Notes: a model not told the origin generated them from the letters alone. DNA of 40,526 bases from Inquilinus limosus (GCA_019508225.1 JAEKLZ010000162.1:1-40526); one strand, 5' to 3'; counted from the first letter of the stretch, positions 31,448-39,768 are shown. A program made the numbers and translations.

Positions 31448-33555
31448 TGGCGCCCCGCGCCCGCAGCCGCAGCTGGCAATCCGCCCTGGCCGCCGCGGCC
31501 GGACGGCAGGATTGGATGATCGTGGCCCTGCTGGTCGCGACCATCTTCCTGATGATCCTGCCGCTGCCGACGCTGCTGGTCGACGTGCTGATCGCCTGCA
31601 ACATGACCTTCGCGGTCCTGCTGCTGATGGTGGCGGTCTATCTGCGCAGCCCGCTCGAGCTGTCGGTGCTGCCCTCGGTGATCCTGATCGCCACGGTGTT
31701 CCGGCTGGCGCTGTCGATCGGCGTCACCCGCCTGATCCTGATGGACGCCGATGCCGGCGCGATCATCCAGACCTTCGGCGAATTCGTGATCGGCGGCAGC
31801 CTGGCAATTGGCCTGGTGATCTTCCTGATCATCACCGTGGTCCAGTTCGTGGTGGTGGTGAAGGGCGCCGAGCGCGTCGCCGAGGTCGCCGCCCGCTTCA
31901 CCCTCGACGCGCTGCCCGGCAAGCAGATGAGCATCGATGGCGAGCTGCGGGCCGGCGACATCGACCTGGCCGAGGCGACCCGCCGGCGGCAGACGCTGGA
32001 GAAGGAAAGCCAGCTCTACGGCGCCATGGACGGCGCCATGAAGTTCGTGAAGGGCGACGCCATCGCCGGCCTGATCATCGTCGCGGTCAACCTGATCGGC
32101 GGCCTCGCGGTCGGCATGCTGCAGCACGGCATGTCGCTGGGCCAGGCGATGCATGTCTATTCGCTGCTGACCATCGGCGACGGGCTGGTGTCGCAGATCC
32201 CGGCCCTGTTCGTCGCCATCACCTCCGGCACCATCGTCACCCGCGTGACGACGGCGGAGAGCGGCAATCTCGGCGCCGATATCGCCCGCCAGATCGGCGC
32301 CAACCCGACGGCGCTGCTGATGGCGGCGGGCGTGGTCGCGCTGCTCGGCCTCATCCCGGGCTTCCCGACCCTGATCTTCCTGGCCATCGCCGGGCTGATG
32401 GCCGGCGGCGTGCTGCTGCGCCGGCGCCGGACGCAGCGCGAGGCCGGGACCGCGGCGCAGGAGGCCGTCTCCGCCTCCGAGGCCGCGGCGGCGGACGAGA
32501 CCGTGACCCTGCATCTCGGCCCCGATCTGGCCGCCGGGCTGGGCCGCGCCCAGGCTGAGCGGCTGGCGCGGGACGTGGCGGAAGAGCTGGAGCAGGCGCT
32601 GGGCGTGCCGTTCCCGGCCGGCCGCATCGGACCCGGCGGGGCGCTGCCGGCGGACGGGTTCCGCATCGATATCGACGGGGTGCCGGTCGAGGCCGGCACG
32701 GCGCAGCCGGGCCGGATCCTGCTGCGCGACGACCCGATGCATCTCGACCTGCTCGGCCTGGCCGCCGAGACCGGCGAAGGCCCGGGCGGCAAGACCCAGC
32801 ACTGGATCGACGCCCGGCACGACGCGGCGCTGGCCGAGGCCGGGATCGGCCATGCCACGACGGAGGAGATCGTGGCCGAGGCGCTGGCCCGGGCGCTGCG
32901 CCGCTACGCCCCGCATTTCCTGGGCATCCAGGAGACCATGGCCTTCCTCAAGGGCATCGAGGCGACGCGCGGCGACCTGGTGCGCGAGGCGCAGCGCCAT
33001 TTGTCGATCAACCAGGTGGCCGATGTGTTCCGCCGGCTGCTGGAAGAAGGCATCTCGCTGCGCAACCACCGGCTGGTGCTGGAGACGCTGGCCGAATGGG
33101 GCCAGAAGGAGCAGGACGTGGTCCTGCTGGCCGAGTATGTCCGCGGCGGGCTGAAGCGGCAGATCTGCCACACCCATGCCGACGACCGGAAGATCATCCA
33201 CGCGCTGATCCTGGAGCGCAGCGCCGAGGACGTGCTGCGCCAGTCGATCCGGCAGACCACGGTCGGCGCCTATCTCGCGCTGCCCGAGGGTCAGGCCGAG
33301 GAGCTGGTCGACACCATCCGAGGCCATCTCGGCCGGGTCGTCGCCGGCGGCCGGCCGCCGGTGATCCTGACCGCGCTCGATATCCGGCGGTTCCTGCGTC
33401 AGACCCTGGTCCGCAACCAGGTCGAGGCCGTGGTGCTGTCCTATGCCGAGATCGCGTCGGACTACACGGTGCAGCCGGTGGCGGTGGTCCGGCTGACTGG
33501 ACGCCGCAACCGCCAGGACGCCCAGGCCGGGCTCGACCGGGCCGCGGCGGAGTGA
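31444..33555 (+). CDS. sctV: T3SS export gate protein SctV (FlhA/LcrD family)
   Basis: A 703-residue protein, one less than LcrD. About eight membrane helices span residues 25-330. The FHIPEP-family signature RVAEVAARFTLDALPGKQMS (about 144-163) lies in the cytosolic loop, followed by GDIDLAEATRRRQTLEKESQ and GAMDGAMKFVKGDAIAG. The C-terminal cytosolic domain (about 360-703) includes FLGIQETMAFLKGIE, LSINQVADVFRRLLEEGISLRN and AEYVRGGLKRQICHTH, which form the nonameric ring that receives chaperone-substrate complexes. Position after sctX and sctY fits the Ysc type. It ends 8 nt before the secretin gene. Confidence 0.96.
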   Translation: MMAPRARSRSWQSALAAAAGRQDWMIVALLVATIFLMILPLPTLLVDVLIACNMTFAVLLLMVAVYLRSPLELSVLPSVILIATVFRLALSIGVTRLILMDADAGAIIQTFGEFVIGGSLAIGLVIFLIITVVQFVVVVKGAERVAEVAARFTLDALPGKQMSIDGELRAGDIDLAEATRRRQTLEKESQLYGAMDGAMKFVKGDAIAGLIIVAVNLIGGLAVGMLQHGMSLGQAMHVYSLLTIGDGLVSQIPALFVAITSGTIVTRVTTAESGNLGADIARQIGANPTALLMAAGVVALLGLIPGFPTLIFLAIAGLMAGGVLLRRRRTQREAGTAAQEAVSASEAAAADETVTLHLGPDLAAGLGRAQAERLARDVAEELEQALGVPFPAGRIGPGGALPADGFRIDIDGVPVEAGTAQPGRILLRDDPMHLDLLGLAAETGEGPGGKTQHWIDARHDAALAEAGIGHATTEEIVAEALARALRRYAPHFLGIQETMAFLKGIEATRGDLVREAQRHLSINQVADVFRRLLEEGISLRNHRLVLETLAEWGQKEQDVVLLAEYVRGGLKRQICHTHADDRKIIHALILERSAEDVLRQSIRQTTVGAYLALPEGQAEELVDTIRGHLGRVVAGGRPPVILTALDIRRFLRQTLVRNQVEAVVLSYAEIASDYTVQPVAVVRLTGRRNRQDAQAGLDRAAAE

Positions 33556-33563
33556 GGGGGACA

Positions 33564-35195
33564 ATGGACGGATCACGATCCCTGGCCCGATTGCGTCACG
33601 CGCTCGCCGCCACGGCCATCATGGTCGCGGCCGCTGCCGGCGGCGTCCCCGCCGCCCTGGCCCAGGCCGAGCCGTCCGACATGACGCCGTCGGGCATGAC
33701 GGTGCAGCCGCTGCCGCCCCAGGCCCAGGCGCAGCCGACCGATCCCGGCACCACGACGATGACGCCGACCGAGGACGTCACGGCAATGCGCGCGCCCGCT
33801 GTGGCGCCGAAGATCGTCACCCTGCCGCCGGGTGCGCCGACCGAGCCGCCGCCCCAGGCAACGCCGGCGATGCAGCCGCCGCCATCGGTTCAACCGGGCC
33901 AGCCGGGCGCCCAGGCGCCGATGATGCAGGTCCAGCCAGCGCCGCCGCGGCCGGCGCAGCCGGGGCTGACGGCCAGCCGGTCGATGATCGAGATGAAAGT
34001 CGGGCAGGGCAACCTGCTGACCTTCGCCCTGCCGGTGCAGACCGTGCTGGTGGCCAACCCGAACGTGCTCGACGTCGAGATGGTGTCCGCCCGTTCGGCC
34101 TATATCTACGGCGTGTCGTCCGGCACCACCAACCTGTTCGCCCTCAGCAGCTCCGACCAGGTGGTGGCCGCCGCCAATGTCCGGGTCAGCCAGGACGCGG
34201 CGGCGGCGCAGCGCGAGGTGATGCAGGTGGCCCCGGCTTCCGGCGGCCAGATGGGCTACATCCAGGACCGGCCGGTGACCACCGGGACGGTGGCCGACCT
34301 CGGCAGCGCCATGAAGCTCGACGCCCTGGCCCAGCAGCTCGGCACCAATGCCGGCGGAGCGATGAACCTGAACACGATCAAGGGCTCGCAGCAGGTCGGC
34401 ATCCGCGTCCGCTTCGCCGAGGTCCAGCGCACCGCGGTGGAGAATCTCGGCGTCAACTGGCAGGCGATGTTCGACATCGGCAAGTTCAACATCGGCCTGG
34501 TCAGCGGCGGCTTCCCGGCTGTCATCGGCGGGGCCGGCGCTGCCAATGCAGGCTATCACTCCGGCGGCAACAACATCGACGCGGTGATCGACGCGCTGCA
34601 GCGGGAAGGGCTGGTCAGCATCCTGGCCGAGCCGACCCTGACCGCGGTCAGCGGCGAGTCCGCGAACTTCCTGGCCGGCGGCGAGTTCCCGATCCCGGTG
34701 CCGCAGGGCGACCGGACGGTGACGATCGAATACAAGCAGTTCGGCGTGTCGCTGTCCTTCGTCCCGACCGTGTTGCCCGGCGACCGCATCGCCATGCGGG
34801 TGAAGCCGGAGGTCAGCGAGCTCAGCGACGACGCCCGGGTCGAGAGCGACGGCGTCTCGGTGCCGTCGCTGATCGTGCGCCGGGCCGAGACCACGATCGA
34901 GCTGGCCTCGGGCCAGACCTTCGCGCTGGCCGGCATGTTCCAGCGCAACATGTCGAATTCCGCCGACAAGATCCCGGTGCTCGGCGACGTACCGATCCTC
35001 GGCAAGCTGTTCCAGTCGAGCCGCTACAAGCGCAACGAGACCGAGCTGGTGATCCTGATCACCCCGTATCTGATGAAGCCGGCGGAGACGCCCCAGGCGG
35101 TGGCGGTGCCGCAGCAGCGCACCGCCCCGACCGTGCGGCGGGTGCGCCAGTCCCCCTCCATGACCGGCGGCAGCGCCGGCTTCGTGCTCGAATAG
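33564..35195 (+). CDS. Tad-pilus-type secretin (CpaC/RcpA-like), probable outer membrane ring of this T3SS
   Basis: A 543-residue exported protein. Residues 1-34 form a signal peptide (ending ALAQA); 35-135 are Pro/Gln/Met/Ala rich. A CpaC-type N-terminal domain follows at about 138-208 (SMIEMKVGQGNLLTFALPVQ, VANPNVLDVEMVSARSAYIYGVSSGTTNLF). A secretin pore domain spans about 345-505 (QREGLVSILAEPTLTAVSGESANFLAGGEFPIPVPQ, IPVLGDVPILGKLFQSSRYK, ETELVILITPYLM). Secretins of Tad/Flp pili have exactly this layout; typical SctC proteins have N0-N1-N3 domains instead. The ATG has GAGGGGG upstream and lies 8 nt after sctV, in the same operon, so it probably serves the T3SS together with the N-domain protein at 28260. 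No Tad motor or pilin genes are nearby. Confidence 0.9.
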   Translation: MDGSRSLARLRHALAATAIMVAAAAGGVPAALAQAEPSDMTPSGMTVQPLPPQAQAQPTDPGTTTMTPTEDVTAMRAPAVAPKIVTLPPGAPTEPPPQATPAMQPPPSVQPGQPGAQAPMMQVQPAPPRPAQPGLTASRSMIEMKVGQGNLLTFALPVQTVLVANPNVLDVEMVSARSAYIYGVSSGTTNLFALSSSDQVVAAANVRVSQDAAAAQREVMQVAPASGGQMGYIQDRPVTTGTVADLGSAMKLDALAQQLGTNAGGAMNLNTIKGSQQVGIRVRFAEVQRTAVENLGVNWQAMFDIGKFNIGLVSGGFPAVIGGAGAANAGYHSGGNNIDAVIDALQREGLVSILAEPTLTAVSGESANFLAGGEFPIPVPQGDRTVTIEYKQFGVSLSFVPTVLPGDRIAMRVKPEVSELSDDARVESDGVSVPSLIVRRAETTIELASGQTFALAGMFQRNMSNSADKIPVLGDVPILGKLFQSSRYKRNETELVILITPYLMKPAETPQAVAVPQQRTAPTVRRVRQSPSMTGGSAGFVLE

Positions 35196-35203
35196 GACGC
35201 GCC

Positions 35204-35887
35204 ATGAGGTTCCCGATCCAGCTCGTCGCGGCCCTTGCCCTGGCCGGCACCCTGGCCGCCTGCGAACACAAGTTCCCGGACTGGCCGGAGGACGGCTACA
35301 CCACCCTGTCGACCCCGGTGGCCCATCCGGTGCTGTTCGCGCCACAGGCGTCGAGCCTGAGCGCGACCGAGCGCGCCCGGCTGGTCGAGTTCGTGCGCGG
35401 CGCCGGGCTGGCCCCCGGCTCTTCCGTCACCGTCGCGGCCGGGGGGCCGAGGGCGGCGGCGCGGCAGGAGGCGGTGGCGGCGGTGCTGCGCGGCACCGGC
35501 CGCTACAGCATTTCGCTGGTCAACGATCCCTCGGCCTCCGACAGCGTGCAGGTGGCGGCGGCCGGGCAGCAGGCGCTGTGGCCGAAGCGCTGCATGAACC
35601 CGGACGGGTCGCTGCCGGAGGACCTGCCGATGGGCTGCGCCAGCGACCTCAACCTGGCGCTGCAGGTCGAGCGTAAGAGCGACCTGTTCCAGGGCCGCCA
35701 GATGGGGCCGGCCTTTGCCAACCCCTCGGTCCGGGCGGCCGAGCGCTACCTGCAGTTGGACGGCACCGACAACACGAACAGCGACGCCGACTCCCGCGAC
35801 AAGGGCAGCCAGGCGGGCATGGTCCTGCCGCCGCCGTCGGGCTCCGGCACCACCGACATCTCCGGCGGCACGACGACGTCTCCGTAG
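35204..35887 (+). CDS. CpaD-like pilus-assembly lipoprotein
   Basis: A 227-residue lipoprotein with lipobox LAAC (Cys20). The region GLAPGSSVTVAAGG corresponds to the OmpA-like or N-domain-like part of CpaD. GCASDLNLALQVERKSDLFQGRQMGPAFANPSVRAAERYL is the clearest family stretch, where CpaD proteins carry a GC...N.A......DL..GR..GP.D...... pattern. The C-terminus is a low-complexity Gly/Ser/Thr tail. CpaD is the outer membrane partner of the CpaC secretin in Tad pili, so here it is a likely pilotin or stabiliser of the T3SS-associated secretin. It lies 8 nt after the secretin gene and is the last gene of the plus T3SS operon. Confidence 0.82.
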   Translation: MRFPIQLVAALALAGTLAACEHKFPDWPEDGYTTLSTPVAHPVLFAPQASSLSATERARLVEFVRGAGLAPGSSVTVAAGGPRAAARQEAVAAVLRGTGRYSISLVNDPSASDSVQVAAAGQQALWPKRCMNPDGSLPEDLPMGCASDLNLALQVERKSDLFQGRQMGPAFANPSVRAAERYLQLDGTDNTNSDADSRDKGSQAGMVLPPPSGSGTTDISGGTTTSP

Positions 35888-35889
35888 AC

Positions 35890-35934
35890 GCTGCCCGAAG
35901 CTCGGGCAGCTGAGGCGCGGCGATCGCGCCTCAG
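35890..35934. terminator. Two adjacent hairpins between convergent genes
   Basis: GCTGCCCGA-AGC-TCGGGCAGC (35890-35910) is followed immediately by CTGAGGCGCG-GCGAT-CGCGCCTCAG (35910-35934). Both have perfect stems (9 and 10 bp). They sit between the CpaD-like gene and the convergent TPR lipoprotein gene, and the second includes that gene's stop codon. No T-runs. Likely bidirectional transcript ends of the T3SS plus operon and the TPR gene. Confidence 0.6.
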
Positions 35935-36695
35935 CCGATCGTGCCGATCGCCTGGGCCCGCCGCACCGGGTCCTTGATGCCGCGGATCCGGCGCGCCGCG
36001 TTGAGCAGGCTGCGCGCCTCCTTCGCCGTCAGCGCCGAATCGGCCACACGCCGCGCCTCCTGGGTCTTGCCGTCCAGCGCCAGCACCAGCGCCAGGTTGC
36101 GCTGCTGCACCGCGGTGGCATCCGGGGCTGCCGCGGCCTCGCGCATCACCTGCACCGCCTCGGCCGTGTTGCCGGCCAGGGCGTAGGAGAGGGCGAGGTT
36201 GGTCTTCAGGCTGACATTGGCCGGCGCCTTGAGCAGCGCCTTCTGGTACAGGCCCTGCGCCTCCTGCGGCCGGCCCAGCAGGGCCAGCGCGGTGCCCTTG
36301 GCCAGGATGGTCGGCACGTCGTCGGGCTTGCGGGCCAGCGCCTGGTCCAGGACCGCGATCGCTTCCTGCGGCTTGCCCTGGGCCAGTTGCACCTTGCCCA
36401 GGCCGCGCAGGGCGTCGGCGTTGGTCGGCTCCACCGCCAGGGCGGCATGGTAGAAGCTGGCGGCGCGGTCCGGATCGCCGGCCTGCAGCGTCGCGTCGCC
36501 CAGCTTGATCATCGGCTGCGGGTTGCTGGGATCCTCGGTCGCGGCGCGCTGATAGAAGGTCATCGCCGTCTCGGGGTCGCCCGCGGCGCGGATGTTGTCG
36601 CCCATCCGCAGCAGCGAGGTCGTCTGCGAGTCGCCGCATCCCGCGACGATCAGGGTCGCGGCGAGGAGAACGGCACGGGTGAACGGGAACGGCAT
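35931..36695 (-). CDS. TPR-repeat lipoprotein, TadD-like
   Basis: A 254-residue lipoprotein: signal with lipobox IVAGC (Cys20), then about five TPR units (for example AGDPETAMTFYQRAATEDPSN, AGDPDRAASFYHAALAVEPTN, QGKPQEAIAVLDQALARKPDD, LGRPQEAQGLYQKALLKAPAN). TadD of Tad pilus loci is a TPR lipoprotein of this size and helps secretin assembly. Being next to CpaC- and CpaD-like genes makes that role likely, although TPR proteins are hard to assign by sequence. The start is at MPFPFTRAV with GGGGGAGAG upstream. It is transcribed towards the T3SS operon from its own promoter. Confidence 0.78.
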   Translation of the reverse strand: MPFPFTRAVLLAATLIVAGCGDSQTTSLLRMGDNIRAAGDPETAMTFYQRAATEDPSNPQPMIKLGDATLQAGDPDRAASFYHAALAVEPTNADALRGLGKVQLAQGKPQEAIAVLDQALARKPDDVPTILAKGTALALLGRPQEAQGLYQKALLKAPANVSLKTNLALSYALAGNTAEAVQVMREAAAAPDATAVQQRNLALVLALDGKTQEARRVADSALTAKEARSLLNAARRIRGIKDPVRRAQAIGTIG

Positions 36696-36837
36696 GGCGG
36701 CGGGCTCTCCCCCTTGAAAACCAGGGTCCGGGGCGCCTCTGACGGGCGCGCCTGCGCGGTCACGCATGGCTCAACCATGGATAGGACGATCGCGCCGCCG
36801 CGTCGACCCTGCGATTGGGAATCGCGTCCGGCCGCTA

Positions 36838-37434
36838 TCAGCCGTGCCAGGTGCGCAGATTGCCGGAATCGATATGGGTGAAGCCCGGATACTGGCCGAC
36901 GCCGCCGATCTGCAGGGCCAGGGCGCAGCCGACCAGCTGGCTCGGCGGCACCTTCTCGAAGGTCAGGTCGATGGCCCGGCCGGCCATGTGCAGCGAGTTG
37001 CGGGCCGTGCCCTCGAGCGAGGAGTTGGTCTTCAGCGTGCGGTAGCCGGAATTGATCGTCGCCTTGCCGCTGAAGCCGGCGCGCTGGGCCACCGTCCGGA
37101 TCACCGCCAGGGCCCAGAACAGCCTTGGGTCCATCTGCACGACCGCGACCTGGCGCCAGTCGCGCAGGAACCAGTCCAGCTTCTGCAACTCGGCGACGTC
37201 ATAGCCGGTGGCGCCGTAGAAGCGGCCGACATAGGTCTCGCCGGTGTGGGCGTGGTCGAGCTCGAGATAGGGCTCGACCCGGTTATGCACCTCGTCCAGC
37301 AGCGAGCCGGGGCGCGCCGCAGGCGGCAGGGCGTAGGCGGCCGGTCCGGCCAGCGCAATGCCGCCGACCACGCCGAGCGCGGCGCGACGGGTCAGGGTGG
37401 GGCCTAGCGGCCGGGACGGTATGGGCGCGGTCAT
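36838..37434 (-). CDS. YcbK-like (DUF882) peptidase M15-fold protein, Tat-exported
   Basis: A 198-residue protein. The N-terminus has a twin-arginine signal (LTRRAALGVVGGIALAGPAA, cleavage near residue 35). The M15/DUF882 metal-site pattern is visible: INSGYRTLKTN, NSLHMAGRAIDL (HxxxxxxD), and FTHIDSGNLRTW. Members of this family are thought to act on peptidoglycan peptides in the periplasm. LDWFLRDWR and DPRLFWALAVI before the site are typical. It is not in an operon with the T3SS, but a wall-opening enzyme next to an envelope-spanning machine is suggestive. Confidence 0.9.
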   Translation of the reverse strand: MTAPIPSRPLGPTLTRRAALGVVGGIALAGPAAYALPPAARPGSLLDEVHNRVEPYLELDHAHTGETYVGRFYGATGYDVAELQKLDWFLRDWRQVAVVQMDPRLFWALAVIRTVAQRAGFSGKATINSGYRTLKTNSSLEGTARNSLHMAGRAIDLTFEKVPPSQLVGCALALQIGGVGQYPGFTHIDSGNLRTWHG

Positions 37435-37643
37435 ACGAAAACGGCCTCGACAGGCGACGAACCCAGGCGCGACGTCTATACCATTTCGCAGGAGTGGCGA
37501 CGGATTGCAATCGCAACGGCGTGGGAGGATGCATTGCCGATTCGACGCCGCGGCATGGCCAGATCGTTGCCTTGCTTTCGGCTTGATGGTTTAGAAGCCT
37601 TGAGTGGGCGCCTCGGAGGAGGGCGCGAAGACAGCAGACCTAG

Positions 37644-38249
37644 ATGAGCCACGACACCCTGATCCACCGCATCGTCCGCCCCGTGGTCCGGCGGATCGCG
37701 CCGACCGGCGTCACCCCGAACCAGCTCACCACCGTGCGGCTGGCCACCGGCGTGGTGGCGGCGGCGGGCTTCGCCTGCGGCGGGGGCTGGGCTGATCTGG
37801 GTGGGGTCGTGTTCCTGCTGTCGATGCTGTTCGACCGGGCTGATGGCGAGCTGGCCCGGCAGACCGGGCAGATCAGCCCGGAGGGCCACCGCTACGACCT
37901 GTGCGTCGACTGCCTGTGCGACGCGATCGCCTTCATCGGCATCGGCATCGGGCTGGCTCAGGCGGGCCTCGGTATCGCCCCGGTTCTGCTCGGTGTCGCC
38001 GCCGGCATCGGCATCGGCGTGCTGTTCTGGCAGCTCAACGTGACCAAGGTGATCGAGCTGTCGCGCTATGCCATGCGCCATCGCGGCGTGGTGGTGGACC
38101 CGGACGACGCGCTGGCCCTGGTGCCGGTCTTCGTCTGGCTGGGCTTGGCCTGGCCGATGCTGATCGCGGCGGCGGTGATCACCCCGCTGGGCGCGGCGTG
38201 GCTCGGCGTGCTGGCGCGGCGGCCGAAGCCGGCGACGGCTCAGAAATAG
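37644..38249 (+). CDS. CDP-alcohol phosphatidyltransferase family protein
   Basis: A 201-residue membrane protein. The catalytic signature is complete: D..DG..AR........G...D...D in DRADGELARQTGQISPEGHR YDLCVDCLCD (about residues 66-95). Several helices surround it, and TGVTPNQLTTVRLATGV near the N-terminus is the usual lead into the first helix. The enzyme swaps CMP of a CDP-alcohol for another alcohol to make a phospholipid or related product. Its substrate is unknown; the convergent PhnW gene raises the option of a phosphonate head group. The last 10 nt overlap the end of the convergent DUF2141 gene. Confidence 0.9.
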   Translation: MSHDTLIHRIVRPVVRRIAPTGVTPNQLTTVRLATGVVAAAGFACGGGWADLGGVVFLLSMLFDRADGELARQTGQISPEGHRYDLCVDCLCDAIAFIGIGIGLAQAGLGIAPVLLGVAAGIGIGVLFWQLNVTKVIELSRYAMRHRGVVVDPDDALALVPVFVWLGLAWPMLIAAAVITPLGAAWLGVLARRPKPATAQK

Positions 38250-38665
38250 CGCAGGTGGAGGGTTATCAGCGCCTCGCGCGGGCCGACCGTGAAGGCGGCG
38301 TCCCTGAACTCCGGCGGAGCGAAGAAATAGGAGGGGTCACGGGAGAAGGCGACGCCTTCCTCCGGCACGCCCAGCAAGGTCCGGTCGATCTTGCGGTTGT
38401 TGTTGACGTCCTGATAGCCCTGGGCGGCGTAGAGTCCGGGGGCGACGTTCTGGATGACCACAGTCGCCTGCGGCACCGTGGCCGGCGCCGTGCCGCTGTA
38501 GGGGCAGTCATCCCCCAGGAACTTGTCCTGTGGGCACAGCGACATACGGATCGTGCCGCGGGCTTCCTTGATGTTGGCCACGACGATCTCGACCGTGGCC
38601 GCCGAGGCCGCGGCAGCACCGAGCGCGAGCGAGGCGGCGGCGGCGAGGAGCAAGAGGATCTTCAT
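38240..38665 (-). CDS. DUF2141 periplasmic protein
   Basis: A 141-residue exported protein: signal peptide 1-23 (KILLLLAAAASLALGAAAAS), then the DUF2141 pattern VEIVVANIKEARGTIRMSLC, VVIQNVAPGLYAAQGYQDVNNNRKIDRTLLGVPEEGVAFS and the C-terminal PPEFRDAAFTVG. DVNNNRKID resembles a calcium-loop-like segment. Two Cys (in MSLC and DDC) could form a disulfide. The family function is unknown. The ATG overlaps the phnW stop by 4 nt, so it is co-translated with PhnW. Confidence 0.88.
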   Translation of the reverse strand: MKILLLLAAAASLALGAAAASAATVEIVVANIKEARGTIRMSLCPQDKFLGDDCPYSGTAPATVPQATVVIQNVAPGLYAAQGYQDVNNNRKIDRTLLGVPEEGVAFSRDPSYFFAPPEFRDAAFTVGPREALITLHLRYF

Positions 38666-39768
38666 CGGCGCATCTCCGACAGGGCGTCCTCGATGGCAAC
38701 GAGCAGAGACTCGAAATCGTTGCGTCCGAGCGCGCCGATGCAGCCGATGCGGAAGCTGTCGGCGCGGGTCAGCTTGCCCGGATAGATCAGGAAGCCGCGC
38801 GCGGCCAGCGCCTCGTAGAAGGCTTCGAAGGCGAAGTGAGGGTCGTCCAGCGGGTGGAAGGTGGCGATGATCGGTGCCTGCACTGCGGGGTCGAGGAACA
38901 GGCGGAAGCCCAGCCGGGCCATGCCGGCCGCGAGCGTGTCGAAATTGTCCTGGTAGCGGCGCAGCCGGGCGGCCGGGCCGCCCTCGACCTCCAAGAGGCG
39001 CAGCGCCTCGACCAGCGCCGCCACCACCTGCACCGGCGGGGTGAAGCGCCACTGGCCATTGCCCTCGAAGCCGCGCCACTGGTCGTGCAGGTCGAGGCTG
39101 GTCGACGGGCTGTTGCCCTTGGCCGCCGCGATCGCCTGCCGCTCGACCAGGGCGAAGCCGAGCCCGGGCACACCCTCCAGCCCCTTGTTGCTGGAGGCCA
39201 GCACCGCCGCGGCCGGCGTGGCGGACAGGTCGATCGGCAGCGAGCCGAAGCTGCTCATTGCGTCCAGGATCAGCGCCCGGCCATGGGCAGCGGCGATGGC
39301 GGCCACCGCCGCGAACGGGTTCAGGATGCCCGAGGTGGTCTCGCAATGGACCAGGGCGACATGGGTGATGGATGGATCGGCTGCCAGAGCCTGCTCGACC
39401 CGCTCGGGCTCCACCGGCCGGTCCTCCGACCAGCGCAGCGCCTCGACCGACCGGCCCAGGCGGGTGGCGATCGCAACCATGCGCTCGCCATAGGACCCGT
39501 TGGCCAGCACCAGCAGCTTGCCGGACGGCGGCAGCAGCGTGGCGATCGCGGCCTCGACGATGAAGGTGCCACTGCCCTGCAGTGGGATCGCGACATGGCT
39601 GGCTTCGCCCCGGGCGATGCCTAGCAGCCGCTGCCGCAGCTCCGCCGTCAAGGCGATGAAGGCGCGGTCGCGTGAGCCCCAGTCGCGCAGCATGGCGCGG
39701 CGTGTCTCGATCCGGGTGGTCAGCGGGCCGGGAGTCAGCAGGGCCGGTTCGTCCGCGGACCAGGTCAT
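38662..39768 (-). CDS. phnW: 2-aminoethylphosphonate-pyruvate transaminase
   Basis: A 368-residue PLP enzyme, close to the usual PhnW length. The N-terminus LLTPGPLTTRIETRRAMLRDWGSRD is diagnostic. LQGSGTFIVEAAI binds the cofactor phosphate, ILDAMSSFGSLPID holds the cofactor Asp, and the Schiff-base lysine is K195 in SSNKGLEGVPG. It interconverts 2-aminoethylphosphonate and phosphonoacetaldehyde, either to break down or to make aminophosphonate. No phosphonatase (PhnX) or PhnY/PhnA gene is visible; neighbours are lipid-related, which favours a biosynthetic role. It overlaps the upstream membrane protein gene and the downstream DUF2141 gene by 4 nt each. Confidence 0.9.
   Translation of the reverse strand: MTWSADEPALLTPGPLTTRIETRRAMLRDWGSRDRAFIALTAELRQRLLGIARGEASHVAIPLQGSGTFIVEAAIATLLPPSGKLLVLANGSYGERMVAIATRLGRSVEALRWSEDRPVEPERVEQALAADPSITHVALVHCETTSGILNPFAAVAAIAAAHGRALILDAMSSFGSLPIDLSATPAAAVLASSNKGLEGVPGLGFALVERQAIAAAKGNSPSTSLDLHDQWRGFEGNGQWRFTPPVQVVAALVEALRLLEVEGGPAARLRRYQDNFDTLAAGMARLGFRLFLDPAVQAPIIATFHPLDDPHFAFEAFYEALAARGFLIYPGKLTRADSFRIGCIGALGRNDFESLLVAIEDALSEMRR

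Noticed and set aside
19943-33555. Flagellar export genes
   Set aside because: Presence of the SctJ lipoprotein, SctK, SctI, secretin proteins and SctX/SctY, and absence of flagellin, hook, rod and motor genes, point to a non-flagellar T3SS.
33564-36695. A Tad pilus locus in its own right
   Set aside because: No CpaF/TadA ATPase, TadB/TadC platform, prepilin peptidase, CpaB/CpaE or Flp pilin gene is present, and the secretin is in the operon with sctV.
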